8,216 nt of DNA from Burkholderiales bacterium. Lineage in GTDB: Bacteria; Pseudomonadota; Gammaproteobacteria; Burkholderiales; JAEUOS01. The stretch spans positions 1 through 8,216 of the forward strand of contig CANGUJ010000159.1 of assembly GCA_947456845.1 (NCBI GenBank). Reading direction: 5' to 3'. The notes below the pieces were generated by a model. The model had not been told where the DNA came from and ran no database searches. It saw nothing but the letters and a program-made list of their open reading frames with translations. Below, one piece after another: positions 1 to 6,038 of this stretch (the stretch's first letter is position 1; every line of letters starts with the position of its first letter). The position numbers and the translations under genes are program-made.

Positions 1-1
1 G

Positions 2-886
2 CCGGTGCGCCTGATCGTGCCTTTCCCGCCCGGCGGCGGCAATGACGTAATTGCCCGCGCGGTCGCCCAGAAACTGGGCGACCGGCTCGGGCAGCCCGTC
101 GTGGTGGAAAATCGGGCCGGCGCCAACGGCATCGTCGGTCTGCAGGCCCTGATGCAGGCGGCGCCCGACGGACACACCATCGCCGTCGGCGCAGCGGGCC
201 CGCTGGCCGTCAATCCCAGCCTGTACGACAAGCTGCCCTACGACCCGGTCAGGGATTTCGCGCCGGTCAGCAACCTAGTGAACTTCCCGCTGCTACTGGT
301 CACCCATCCCTCGGTGGCGGCAAAAACCATCCGTGAACTGGTGGCGCTCGCCAGGGCGCAGCCGGGCAAGCTGCATTATTCGTCGCCCGGGAGCGGCAAT
401 TCGGGCCACCTCGCCGGCGAGCTCTTCAACACCATGGCTGGCGTCAAGACCGTCCACGTGCCCTACAAGGGCCAGGGACCGGCCCTCACCGACCTCATCG
501 CCGGGCAGGTGCAGATGCTCTACAGCAGCATTCCCTCGGTGCTGCCGCATGTGCGCCAGGGTCAGCTCAACGCGATCGCCGTCGGCAGCGCCAGGCGCAT
601 CGCCCCCCTGCCCGACATTCCCACCATCGCCGAATCCGGCGTGCCCGGCTACGAGGCCTATTCATGGGTCGGCCTGGTCGCGCCCGCCGCCACGCCGCGC
701 GCGGTCGTGACCCGCCTGCACCGTGAGGTCGTCGAAATCCTCAAGGAGAAGGATGTCGCCGAAAAGCTCAGCGGCCAGGGGGCCCTGCCGGTCGGCGACG
801 CCCCGGAACAGTTCGCCGCCTACATCAGGGCGGAGATCGACAAATGGGGCGCGGTGGTGCGCTCGTCGAACATCAAGATCGACTGA
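2..886 (+). CDS. Bug-family tripartite tricarboxylate transporter substrate-binding protein (5' truncated by window)
   Basis: Periplasmic solute-binding receptor of the Bug/TctC type, which captures small carboxylates or related ligands for a tripartite tricarboxylate transporter or for signalling. The visible 294 residues open with the family signature P-V-R-L-I-V-P-F-P-P-G-G-G-N-D, which in complete proteins follows a signal peptide of about 25-30 residues. The gene therefore begins upstream of base 1, and the in-frame GTG at base 5 is internal rather than a real start. Other family landmarks are V-E-N-R-A-G-A-N-G (about residue 35), H-V-P-Y-K-G-Q-G-P-A (about 150) and a D-I-P-T-I-A-E-S-G-V-P-G-Y segment (about 203). 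The C-terminus matches the usual length. No TctA/TctB membrane subunits lie in the window, which is common because these receptors are often orphans. A cupin gene follows after 58 bases on the same strand. Ligand unknown; the neighbours suggest an aromatic or heteroaromatic acid, but that is inference. Confidence 0.93.
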   Translation, partial: PVRLIVPFPPGGGNDVIARAVAQKLGDRLGQPVVVENRAGANGIVGLQALMQAAPDGHTIAVGAAGPLAVNPSLYDKLPYDPVRDFAPVSNLVNFPLLLVTHPSVAAKTIRELVALARAQPGKLHYSSPGSGNSGHLAGELFNTMAGVKTVHVPYKGQGPALTDLIAGQVQMLYSSIPSVLPHVRQGQLNAIAVGSARRIAPLPDIPTIAESGVPGYEAYSWVGLVAPAATPRAVVTRLHREVVEILKEKDVAEKLSGQGALPVGDAPEQFAAYIRAEIDKWGAVVRSSNIKID

Positions 887-944
887 CAATGAGCGGGGTT
901 GCGATCGCGGCTATGCTGAGCACCTTTCGGACCTGTCAAGCACC

Positions 945-1319
945 ATGCCCGCCTCTACCGCCCTGATCGCATTCGACCGCGCCGACATCGCGCCCGCGCT
1001 CGACCAGCCCAAGCCCGAACGCCTCGTTTCCGGTAATCCGCTGCGCACCACGTTCTCGCACTATGCGCGCGGGGAGGTCGACTGCGGCCTGTGGCATTGC
1101 GAACCCGGCGCATGGCGCATCGACTTTTCGGATGCGCCCGGCAAGACCCGCGAGGAGTTCTTCCATGTGCTCGAGGGCCGCATCCGCATCACCGCCGAAA
1201 GCGGCGCGGCGCGCACCTTCGGACCCGGCGACGCCTGCCTGATCCCGGCCGGTTTCAGGGGCATCTTCGAGGTGCTCGAGCCGGTGAAGAAGGTCTACGT
1301 GATGATCGACAAGACCTGA
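945..1319 (+). CDS. small cupin-domain protein (Cupin_3/DUF861-like)
   Basis: A 124-residue single-domain cupin. The core runs from G-L-W-H-C-E-P-G-A-W-R (about residue 48) through E-E-F-F-H-V-L-E-G (70-78) and G-P-G-D-A-C-L-I-P-A-G-F (93-104), and ends V-K-K-V-Y-V-M-I. This is the pattern of the Cupin_3 family, related to the ureidoglycine aminohydrolase and EutQ cupins. E70/E71 and H74 could be metal ligands, but the second cupin motif (P-A-G-F-R-G-I-F) lacks the usual histidine, as in many members of this family. The ATG at 945 is the first in-frame start after the receptor stop. The reading frame stays open upstream, but that part is a shadow of the receptor gene. There is no clear Shine-Dalgarno sequence before 945. 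Probably cotranscribed with the receptor gene. The enzymatic role is not known; it could be an isomerase, a hydrolase or a small-molecule binding protein. Confidence 0.85.
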   Translation: MPASTALIAFDRADIAPALDQPKPERLVSGNPLRTTFSHYARGEVDCGLWHCEPGAWRIDFSDAPGKTREEFFHVLEGRIRITAESGAARTFGPGDACLIPAGFRGIFEVLEPVKKVYVMIDKT

Positions 1320-1348
1320 ACGCATGCCACGCTTGCCTCGCGCAGCCG

Positions 1349-2296
1349 TCAACGCGCCGGCTTGCGGGAGCGCCGCCTCGCCACCGGCGGCAAGCCCGCC
1401 ATCGCACCCAGCACCTCCGCCACCGAGGCGGTGTCCTCCAGCGCCAGACCTTGCGCCATGGCGGTGGTGTAGATCGGTGCGCAGGCGGTGAACAGGGGGG
1501 TCGGGCAATCCAGCGACTTGGCCATGTCACCGATGACCTGCATGTCCTTCTGCCAGACCTCGACCTTCATGGTCGGCGGGCTGTACGTGCGTTCGAGCAT
1601 GAATGGCATGCGCAGGCGCATCACCCCGGTGCCCAGCACCGGGCTCGACCCAAAGAGTTCAAGCATGCGACGCGGATCGAGTCCCATCTTGCGGGCGAAA
1701 GTGACCACCTCGCCGTACGCCACGTTGTAGATGGCCACCAGATGATTGGCCGCGTACTTCATGCGTGTGCCATGGCCGAACGGCCCAACCTCGGGAAGAT
1801 TGTCGGTGAACACGCGCAGGATCGGCATGGCCGTCTTGCGGGCTTTCGCCTCGCCGCTGACGAAAATGGTCCAGGCACGCTCCTTCATGCGCGCGGCCGT
1901 ACCGCTGATCGGGCAATCCAGCGCCTTGATGCCGGCGCGCTTCAATACCGACGCCGCGGCATCCTTGTCCGCCAGCGGCAGAGTGCTGGTTTCGATCACC
2001 AGCGGGCGACGACCCGGTGCGGCGGCGGCGGCCACTTCGCGCGCCACGGCAGCCAGCGCCGCACTGGTGGCAAGCGAGGTGATGACCACATCGCTTTGCT
2101 GCGCCACTGCCGCCGTCGACGCCAGCGGCCTGCCGCCGGCGCGTTTGAGCCGCGCGCGCGCCGCCGGCGCGATGTCGTAGCCATTGACGGCATAGCCGGC
2201 CCTGCGCAGGGTTTCGGCCATGATGCCGCCCATGATGCCCAGGCCGATCACGCCCACCACGGGCAGGGCAGCCGCCGTGTCCTTGCTTTTCTTCAT
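1349..2296 (-). CDS. beta-hydroxyacid dehydrogenase (3-hydroxyisobutyrate dehydrogenase family), minus-strand operon copy
   Basis: A 315-residue cytosolic NAD(P)-dependent dehydrogenase of the 6-phosphogluconate/3-hydroxyisobutyrate dehydrogenase superfamily. The Rossmann motif G-L-G-I-M-G is at residues 18-23. Strand beta-2 ends G-Y-D (D41), an acidic end that normally favours NAD over NADP. The substrate loop is D-C-P-I-S-G-T (127-133). The catalytic lysine is K180 with N184 in G-H-G-T-R-M-K-Y-A-A-N, and the C-terminal helical domain carries W-Q-K-D (248-251). Length is slightly above the usual 290-300 because of short tails at both ends, the C-terminal one basic. It is the last gene of the minus-strand operon: its ATG lies one base beyond the stop of the molybdopterin subunit gene (TGA-G-ATG), so translational coupling is likely. 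A clear paralogue lies at 6039-6998. The substrate is unknown; the family oxidises beta-hydroxyacids or reduces the matching semialdehydes. The convergent cupin gene ends 29 bases away with no T-tract terminator between. Confidence 0.92.
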   Translation of the reverse strand: MKKSKDTAAALPVVGVIGLGIMGGIMAETLRRAGYAVNGYDIAPAARARLKRAGGRPLASTAAVAQQSDVVITSLATSAALAAVAREVAAAAAPGRRPLVIETSTLPLADKDAAASVLKRAGIKALDCPISGTAARMKERAWTIFVSGEAKARKTAMPILRVFTDNLPEVGPFGHGTRMKYAANHLVAIYNVAYGEVVTFARKMGLDPRRMLELFGSSPVLGTGVMRLRMPFMLERTYSPPTMKVEVWQKDMQVIGDMAKSLDCPTPLFTACAPIYTTAMAQGLALEDTASVAEVLGAMAGLPPVARRRSRKPAR

Positions 2297-2297
2297 C

Positions 2298-4409
2298 TCA
2301 GTCCGCCGCTTCGATGAGGTGGGCGATGCGTTCGGGGGTCATCGGCAGGTCGCGCACACGCACGCCGATGGCATGCTGCACCGCGTTGGCGACGGCGGCC
2401 GCCACCGGCCCGGCCGCGCATTCGCCGGCGCCCAGGCCGGGCGCGCCGGGCTGGTCGAGCAGCGCCACCTCGATCTCCGGCACCTCGTCGAAACCCAGGA
2501 TCGGGTAGTCCTCCCAGGAGCGGGTGCGCACGCCATGCTCGTCCCAGGCCACCGCCTCCTTGAGGGTCCAGCTGATCGCCTGGACCACGCCACCCTCGAT
2601 CTGGTTGGCAAGCCCGTCCGGATTGACGATGTGCCCGGCATCCACTGCGGCGAACACGCGCAGCACGCGCACCTTCTCGGCCACCTCGACCTCCGCCACC
2701 ACGGCGCAATAGGCAGAGCGATTCTTGTACTGGGCGAAGCCGATGCCGCGCCCCCTGCCCTCGCCGCCGGGGGCATCCGCGCGCCAGTCGGCCCGCCGTG
2801 CCGCCGCCTCGATGACCGCACGTGCACGCCCATCGGCAAGATGGCGCAGGCGGAAAGCAACCGCATCCTGCCCGCTCGCGGCCGCCAGTTCATCCATGCA
2901 GCTCTCGATAGCGAATACGTTGGCAAACGCCCCGAGGCTGCGCAGCGCGGACACTCGCACAGGGGATTGCGCGATGAAGTGGTAGTCCACCTGCTGGTGC
3001 GCGAAATCATAGAGCGCGATGCCGTTACGGTGCCCGCCGCCCGCCGGCAGCGGCATGTCCTTCGGCAGCGGTTCCGGGACCGGCGGGTCCATCTCCCAGG
3101 CCGCCTGCAGGTTGATGCCTTCGCCCCACCCTGGTCGCTTCACATGGGTGTGGCTCCAGATGCCGATATGCCATTTCGATACCCTGCCCTCGCCATCGAC
3201 CGCCGCATCGATCTCGACGGCACCCGCCGAGCCGAAGGGCGACCAGGCCAGTTCCTCTTCGCGCGACCAGGTAAGCAGAACCGGACGGCCGCTGCGGGTG
3301 GCGGCCAGTGCGGCCTCGAAAGCCACGTCATCGGCGCCGTTGTGCCCGTAGCAACCCGCGCCATCGCGATGGATCACGGTGACGCTTTCCGCGGGAAGGC
3401 CGAGCGCCAGCGCCGTCTGCGCGCGCAGGAAATGCGCGCCCTGGGTATGCGACCAGATCGTCAGATGCCCCTTGGCCAGCACCGCGGCGGCGGCGCAGGT
3501 GCCGATGGATGCATGCGCGATGTAGGGCTTGGAATAGGCCGCCCTGATCGCCACCGCGCCAGGCCGGGCCTGGCCGCTCGCATGCACCGTCGCGCTTTCG
3601 GCCGGCAATGCCTTGAGCACGCTGCCAATCTCGCCGGCCGCCGGACGGCGCGGGGCGGGAATCCAGCGCACCAGTTTCCGCGCTGCCTGCGCTGCCTTCA
3701 CCGCCGCAGCTTCCCGCAGGGCAAGAACGCAGACGAAGTTTCCGGAGCGCACCACGTCGGTAACCCCGGGCAGCGCCAGAATGGCCTCGCGGTTCCAGCT
3801 CTCGATATGCGCGCCATGGTCGGGGCCGCGTACCACCCGCGCATGCAACATGCCGGGCAATTCGATGTCGTGCACGAAGGCCGCGCCGGAAAGCTTGGGG
3901 ACGATGTCGCGCCGCGCCAGGCTGCGCCCCGTCAGGCTGGCCGCGCGCGGGCCGCCCTCCGCTACCCGCGCCACCGGCACATCCAAGCGCACCGCCCCGG
4001 CCAGTTGCCAGTAACCGACGGACTGCGCCGGCGCCCCCTTGCGCGAGAACATGCCGCGCGCGAGCATCAAGTCGGATACGTCGACCTCGAGCCAGCGCGC
4101 GGCGGCCTCTGCAAACAAACTGCGCGCGTGTGCGCAGGCGATGCGCATGGCCGCGCCCCCCACCTCGATCGACTGGCTGCCCGCGGTGTATCCCTCGTCC
4201 GGCGCGATATCGGTGTTGCCGGCGGCGATGTGCAATTGCTCTGGCGCCACGCCCAGTTCATCGGCCGCGATCTGCGCAATGGCGGTGACGATGCCCTGCC
4301 CCAACTCGACCTTGCCCGAGAACACCGTGATGGTCTCGTCCGCATTGACCTTCAGCCACTGGTCGAGGCGCGGATTGGCCTCCAGGCTGGTTGGCAGCGC
4401 GGCGCTCAC
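2298..4409 (-). CDS. molybdopterin-binding (large) subunit of a xanthine dehydrogenase-family Mo hydroxylase, isoquinoline/nicotinate oxidoreductase type
   Basis: Catalytic subunit, 703 residues, holding the Mo-pterin cofactor that hydroxylates a ring carbon with water-derived oxygen. The domain order is that of IorB/NicB-like proteins. A Mo-binding piece comes first (K-V-E-L-G-Q-G-I at 33-40, E-G-Y-T-A-G-S-Q-S at 72-80), then the a/b hammerhead region (L-P-G-M-L-H-A-R-V-V-R-G-P at 184-196). The rest of the Mo-binding region follows, with A-H-A-S-I-G-T-C at 298-305 and the hallmark G-A-G-C-Y-G-H-N-G-A-D-D at 350-361. The C-terminal G-L-G-A-G-E-C (658-664) carries the expected catalytic glutamate E663. 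The start is taken as GTG at 4409 because it forms a GTGA overlap with the stop of the (2Fe-2S) gene and homology begins about there; the frame stays open another 60 codons upstream, but only as an antisense-like shadow of the small subunit. A G-rich run lies about 7 bases before it. No Tat signal and no cytochrome c domain are present. The exact substrate cannot be assigned. Confidence 0.93.
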   Translation of the reverse strand: MSAALPTSLEANPRLDQWLKVNADETITVFSGKVELGQGIVTAIAQIAADELGVAPEQLHIAAGNTDIAPDEGYTAGSQSIEVGGAAMRIACAHARSLFAEAAARWLEVDVSDLMLARGMFSRKGAPAQSVGYWQLAGAVRLDVPVARVAEGGPRAASLTGRSLARRDIVPKLSGAAFVHDIELPGMLHARVVRGPDHGAHIESWNREAILALPGVTDVVRSGNFVCVLALREAAAVKAAQAARKLVRWIPAPRRPAAGEIGSVLKALPAESATVHASGQARPGAVAIRAAYSKPYIAHASIGTCAAAAVLAKGHLTIWSHTQGAHFLRAQTALALGLPAESVTVIHRDGAGCYGHNGADDVAFEAALAATRSGRPVLLTWSREEELAWSPFGSAGAVEIDAAVDGEGRVSKWHIGIWSHTHVKRPGWGEGINLQAAWEMDPPVPEPLPKDMPLPAGGGHRNGIALYDFAHQQVDYHFIAQSPVRVSALRSLGAFANVFAIESCMDELAAASGQDAVAFRLRHLADGRARAVIEAAARRADWRADAPGGEGRGRGIGFAQYKNRSAYCAVVAEVEVAEKVRVLRVFAAVDAGHIVNPDGLANQIEGGVVQAISWTLKEAVAWDEHGVRTRSWEDYPILGFDEVPEIEVALLDQPGAPGLGAGECAAGPVAAAVANAVQHAIGVRVRDLPMTPERIAHLIEAAD

Positions 4410-4879
4410 TGCACGCCCCCGGCCAGCCGCTCGATGGCTACATCGATCGCGCGCAGTATGCGCACATGTGTGCCGCAGCGGCACAGGTTGCGCTCCAGCG
4501 CCTTGAGGATGGCAGGACGGCCGGGCCGCGCGTCCGCCCGCAGCAGGGCGGTGACCGCCATCAGGATGCCGTCGATGCAGAAGCCGCACTGCGCCGCCTG
4601 CAATTCGATGAACGCATCGCGCACCGCCCTGCCGATACGGTCATCCGCCAGCCCCTCGACTGTGGTGATACTGCGACCGGACACCGACCACAGCGGTGTG
4701 TCACAGGACTGCACGGCGCGTCCATCAACCATGACCGTGCACGCGCCGCAATGACCCGCGCCGCAGCCGAAACGGGTGCCCTTGAGCTTGAGGTCGTCGC
4801 GCAGGCAATACAGGAGCGGCGTATCGCCATCCGCTGCTACCGCGCATGCGACGCCGTTGACTTCGATTTGCACCGCCAT
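4406..4879 (-). CDS. (2Fe-2S)-binding small subunit of the Mo hydroxylase
   Basis: A 157-residue electron-transfer subunit of the IorA/NicA/CoxS type. The plant-type ferredoxin domain has C39-x4-C44-x2-C47-x11-C59, and the C-terminal helical domain has C98-x2-C101 and C133-x-C135 (Q-C-G-F-C and L-C-R-C). All eight cysteines needed for two [2Fe-2S] clusters are therefore present. It would pass electrons from the Mo site in the partner subunit to an acceptor. There is no FAD subunit gene beside it, so this is the two-subunit arrangement seen in isoquinoline 1-oxidoreductase, whose acceptor is often a cytochrome or respiratory component. The ATG at 4879 lies 9 bases after the stop of the hydrolase-fold gene, and its TGA overlaps the GTG of the large-subunit gene, so the two subunits are probably made in step. 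Length and motif spacing are normal for the family. Confidence 0.96.
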   Translation of the reverse strand: MAVQIEVNGVACAVAADGDTPLLYCLRDDLKLKGTRFGCGAGHCGACTVMVDGRAVQSCDTPLWSVSGRSITTVEGLADDRIGRAVRDAFIELQAAQCGFCIDGILMAVTALLRADARPGRPAILKALERNLCRCGTHVRILRAIDVAIERLAGGVQ

Positions 4880-4888
4880 ATCGTCTCG

Positions 4889-5668
4889 CTAGCCAAGAAA
4901 TTCGTTGATAAGACGCACCAGCACCTCCGGTTGCTCCAGCATAGGACAGTGCCCGGAGTCGGCGATCTCCTCGTAGCGCGCACCAGGAATCAGCTCGGCG
5001 ACCTCGCGCGCCATGGCTGGCGGCGTGGTCATGTCGAGCGCACCGCACATGACGAGGGCCTTCTTTCTCACCCGTGGCAGCTCCGCGCGCAGGTCCATGT
5101 CTGCCAGCGCGAGGCAGGCGCGCCCAAAGCAGCCTGCGTCGACCGCGCCGAGCCGGCGCTTGCGTTCGGCCACCACATCGGGGTGCCTTTGCGCGAAGTC
5201 AGGCGGCAGCATGCGGCCGATCGCGGTATCGAGTACAGCCGACATGCCCTTGGCGGCAACGCCCTGCGCCATGGCGCGGAACGGCGCGCGCCCGGTTTCG
5301 GGAAACACCGCGCCGGTGTCGGCCACCAGCATGGGACCGAACACCTCCGGATGGCGGATCGCCAGCTTGAGAACCACGAAGGCGCCGAAGCCGTTGCCAA
5401 ACACCGCAACGGTCTCCGGCAGGTCGAGCGCCTTGATGCTGCGCGCCAGATGGTCCGCAATCCCGGCAAGCCCCTGGAAATCCACCGGGCTCGATGCGCC
5501 GAAGCCGGGCAGGTTCACGCGGGTGACGCGGTGCCGCGCCGTCAGCGCGGCGAGCACCGGATCGAATACCGTCATCTCGGTTAGCAGCGAATGCACCAGC
5601 AGCAGGTCCGGCCCGCTGCCGGCCTGCTCGTATTCCATCGAATGACTTCCTACGGTCACGATTGCCAT
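4889..5668 (-). CDS. alpha/beta-hydrolase-fold protein lacking the nucleophile serine
   Basis: A 259-residue alpha/beta-hydrolase-fold protein resembling 3-oxoadipate enol-lactonase and other ring-cleavage-product hydrolases. Visible landmarks are Y-E-Q-A-G-S-G-P (13-20), the oxyanion-hole strand L-L-V-H-S (23-27), N-L-P-G-F-G-A-S (52-59), a cap rich in R-A-P-F-R-A-M (127-133), the acid M-C-G-A-L-D (D212) and the histidine D-S-G-H-C-P-M-L-E-Q-P-E (H240). The nucleophile elbow, normally G-x-S-x-G, reads G91-N92-G93-F94-G95: the codon is GGC where AGC would give serine. The acid and the histidine remain. It may be a non-hydrolytic fold member, a lyase-like or binding protein, or inactive. The ATG at 5668 fits the family N-terminus; M11 (5638) is an alternative start, and the open frame up to 5956 does not look like protein. 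First gene of the operon, with no strong Shine-Dalgarno sequence. Confidence 0.88.
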   Translation of the reverse strand: MAIVTVGSHSMEYEQAGSGPDLLLVHSLLTEMTVFDPVLAALTARHRVTRVNLPGFGASSPVDFQGLAGIADHLARSIKALDLPETVAVFGNGFGAFVVLKLAIRHPEVFGPMLVADTGAVFPETGRAPFRAMAQGVAAKGMSAVLDTAIGRMLPPDFAQRHPDVVAERKRRLGAVDAGCFGRACLALADMDLRAELPRVRKKALVMCGALDMTTPPAMAREVAELIPGARYEEIADSGHCPMLEQPEVLVRLINEFLG

Positions 5669-5949
5669 GAAAATTCCAGGAAAGAGACGGCGCGCCGGGT
5701 GGTCGGCCGGATGAGGGGCCGGTGCGCACCGATCGCGAGCGCATGCCACGTCGGCTTGCGGATGCAAACCGGCCCTGCACCCCGGGCGTCGGAGCCGGCG
5801 AGGGGGCCACTTGCGGGTTCGGTGCGCATCTGGGCATCCTTTCCGGTCGGGCCCGGCCGAGGTTGATCGCGACCGGGCGCCGCGGGTGCACATGGAACAG
5901 GCATGCATGCGGATTGCGCCCGGATGTTCACGCTGCCGCCTTGCCGGCT

Positions 5950-5978
5950 TTGTCACGCGTGCGGATGTATGGTACGCT
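5950..5978 (+). promoter_or_regulatory. candidate sigma70 promoter for the dehydrogenase-flavin reductase operon
   Basis: The -35 box TTGTCA (5950-5955, five of six consensus bases) is followed by a 17-base spacer and a -10 box TACGCT (5973-5978, which keeps the important first T, A and last T). Transcription would begin near 5985, leaving a leader of about 54 bases before the ATG at 6039. The patch stands out from GC-rich surroundings. Predicted by eye from the consensus only. Confidence 0.5.
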
Positions 5979-5997
5979 CAATTTATCAAGGGCTCAA
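5969..5997 (-). promoter_or_regulatory. candidate overlapping promoter for the minus-strand Mo hydroxylase operon
   Basis: Read on the minus strand, TTGAGC (5997-5992) lies 17 bases before TACCAT (5974-5969), giving four of six consensus bases in each box. It overlaps the plus-strand candidate promoter almost fully, so the two would compete for RNA polymerase. Transcription would start near 5962. The match is modest, but no better promoter is visible closer to the ATG at 5668. Confidence 0.3.
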
Positions 5998-6001
5998 TAA
6001 A
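5982..6001. promoter_or_regulatory. 20-base palindrome, candidate operator at the divergent promoters
   Basis: The palindrome reads TTTAT-N2-AG-N2-CT-N2-ATAAA, with 14 of 20 positions in perfect dyad symmetry about the centre between 5991 and 5992. It covers the predicted plus-strand transcription start and the minus-strand -35 box, so a bound dimer could block both promoters. Size and symmetry suit a dimeric helix-turn-helix repressor. The TetR protein encoded at 7411-8166 is the obvious local candidate, but nothing in the sequence proves that it binds here. Confidence 0.42.
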
Positions 6002-6038
6002 GCCCGCCGACATCGACCCACGACAAAGACGTGCAGGC

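Larger units (their letters stand above)
5669..6038. other. divergent intergenic region between the two operons
   Basis: A 370-base gap between the start codons of two divergently transcribed operons. Bases 5669 to about 5945 are GC-rich and stay open in several frames on both strands, but those translations are rich in arginine, proline and cysteine, match no family I know, and have no convincing ribosome-binding sites, so I call no gene there. Short perfect palindromes occur (GGTGCGCACC at 5721-5730, GCATGCATGC at 5901-5910), and the first is partly repeated at 5821-5830. The AT-rich control patch at 5950-6001 is described separately. If the minus-strand promoter really lies in that patch, the hydrolase-led operon would have a leader of about 290 bases. 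I found no riboswitch consensus or attenuator-like structure in it by eye. Confidence 0.7.

Noticed and set aside
899..917. Possible promoter before the cupin gene (TTGCGA and TATGCT)
   Set aside because: The boxes are only 7 bases apart, and nothing suitable lies 16-18 bases before TATGCT. Readthrough from the receptor gene is simpler.
1359..1396. Inverted repeats (GGCTTGC/GCAAGCC and GCCGCC/GGCGGC) near the convergent cupin and dehydrogenase ends, considered as a terminator
   Set aside because: They lie inside the dehydrogenase coding sequence, compete with each other, and no T-tract follows on either strand.
4410..4589. 60-codon upstream extension of the molybdopterin subunit frame
   Set aside because: It overlaps the (2Fe-2S) gene, has no homology-like features, and the GTGA overlap gives a better start at 4409.
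2220..4754. Very long plus-strand open frame (844 codons) opposite the Mo hydroxylase genes
   Set aside because: Its translation is rich in arginine, histidine and glycine with no family signature. It is an antisense shadow produced by the GC-rich codon bias of the minus-strand genes.
5669..5956. N-terminal extension of the hydrolase-fold frame to 5956
   Set aside because: The 96 added residues are rich in R, P, C and H, resemble noncoding translation, contain no signal peptide, and would run to the edge of the divergent promoter patch.
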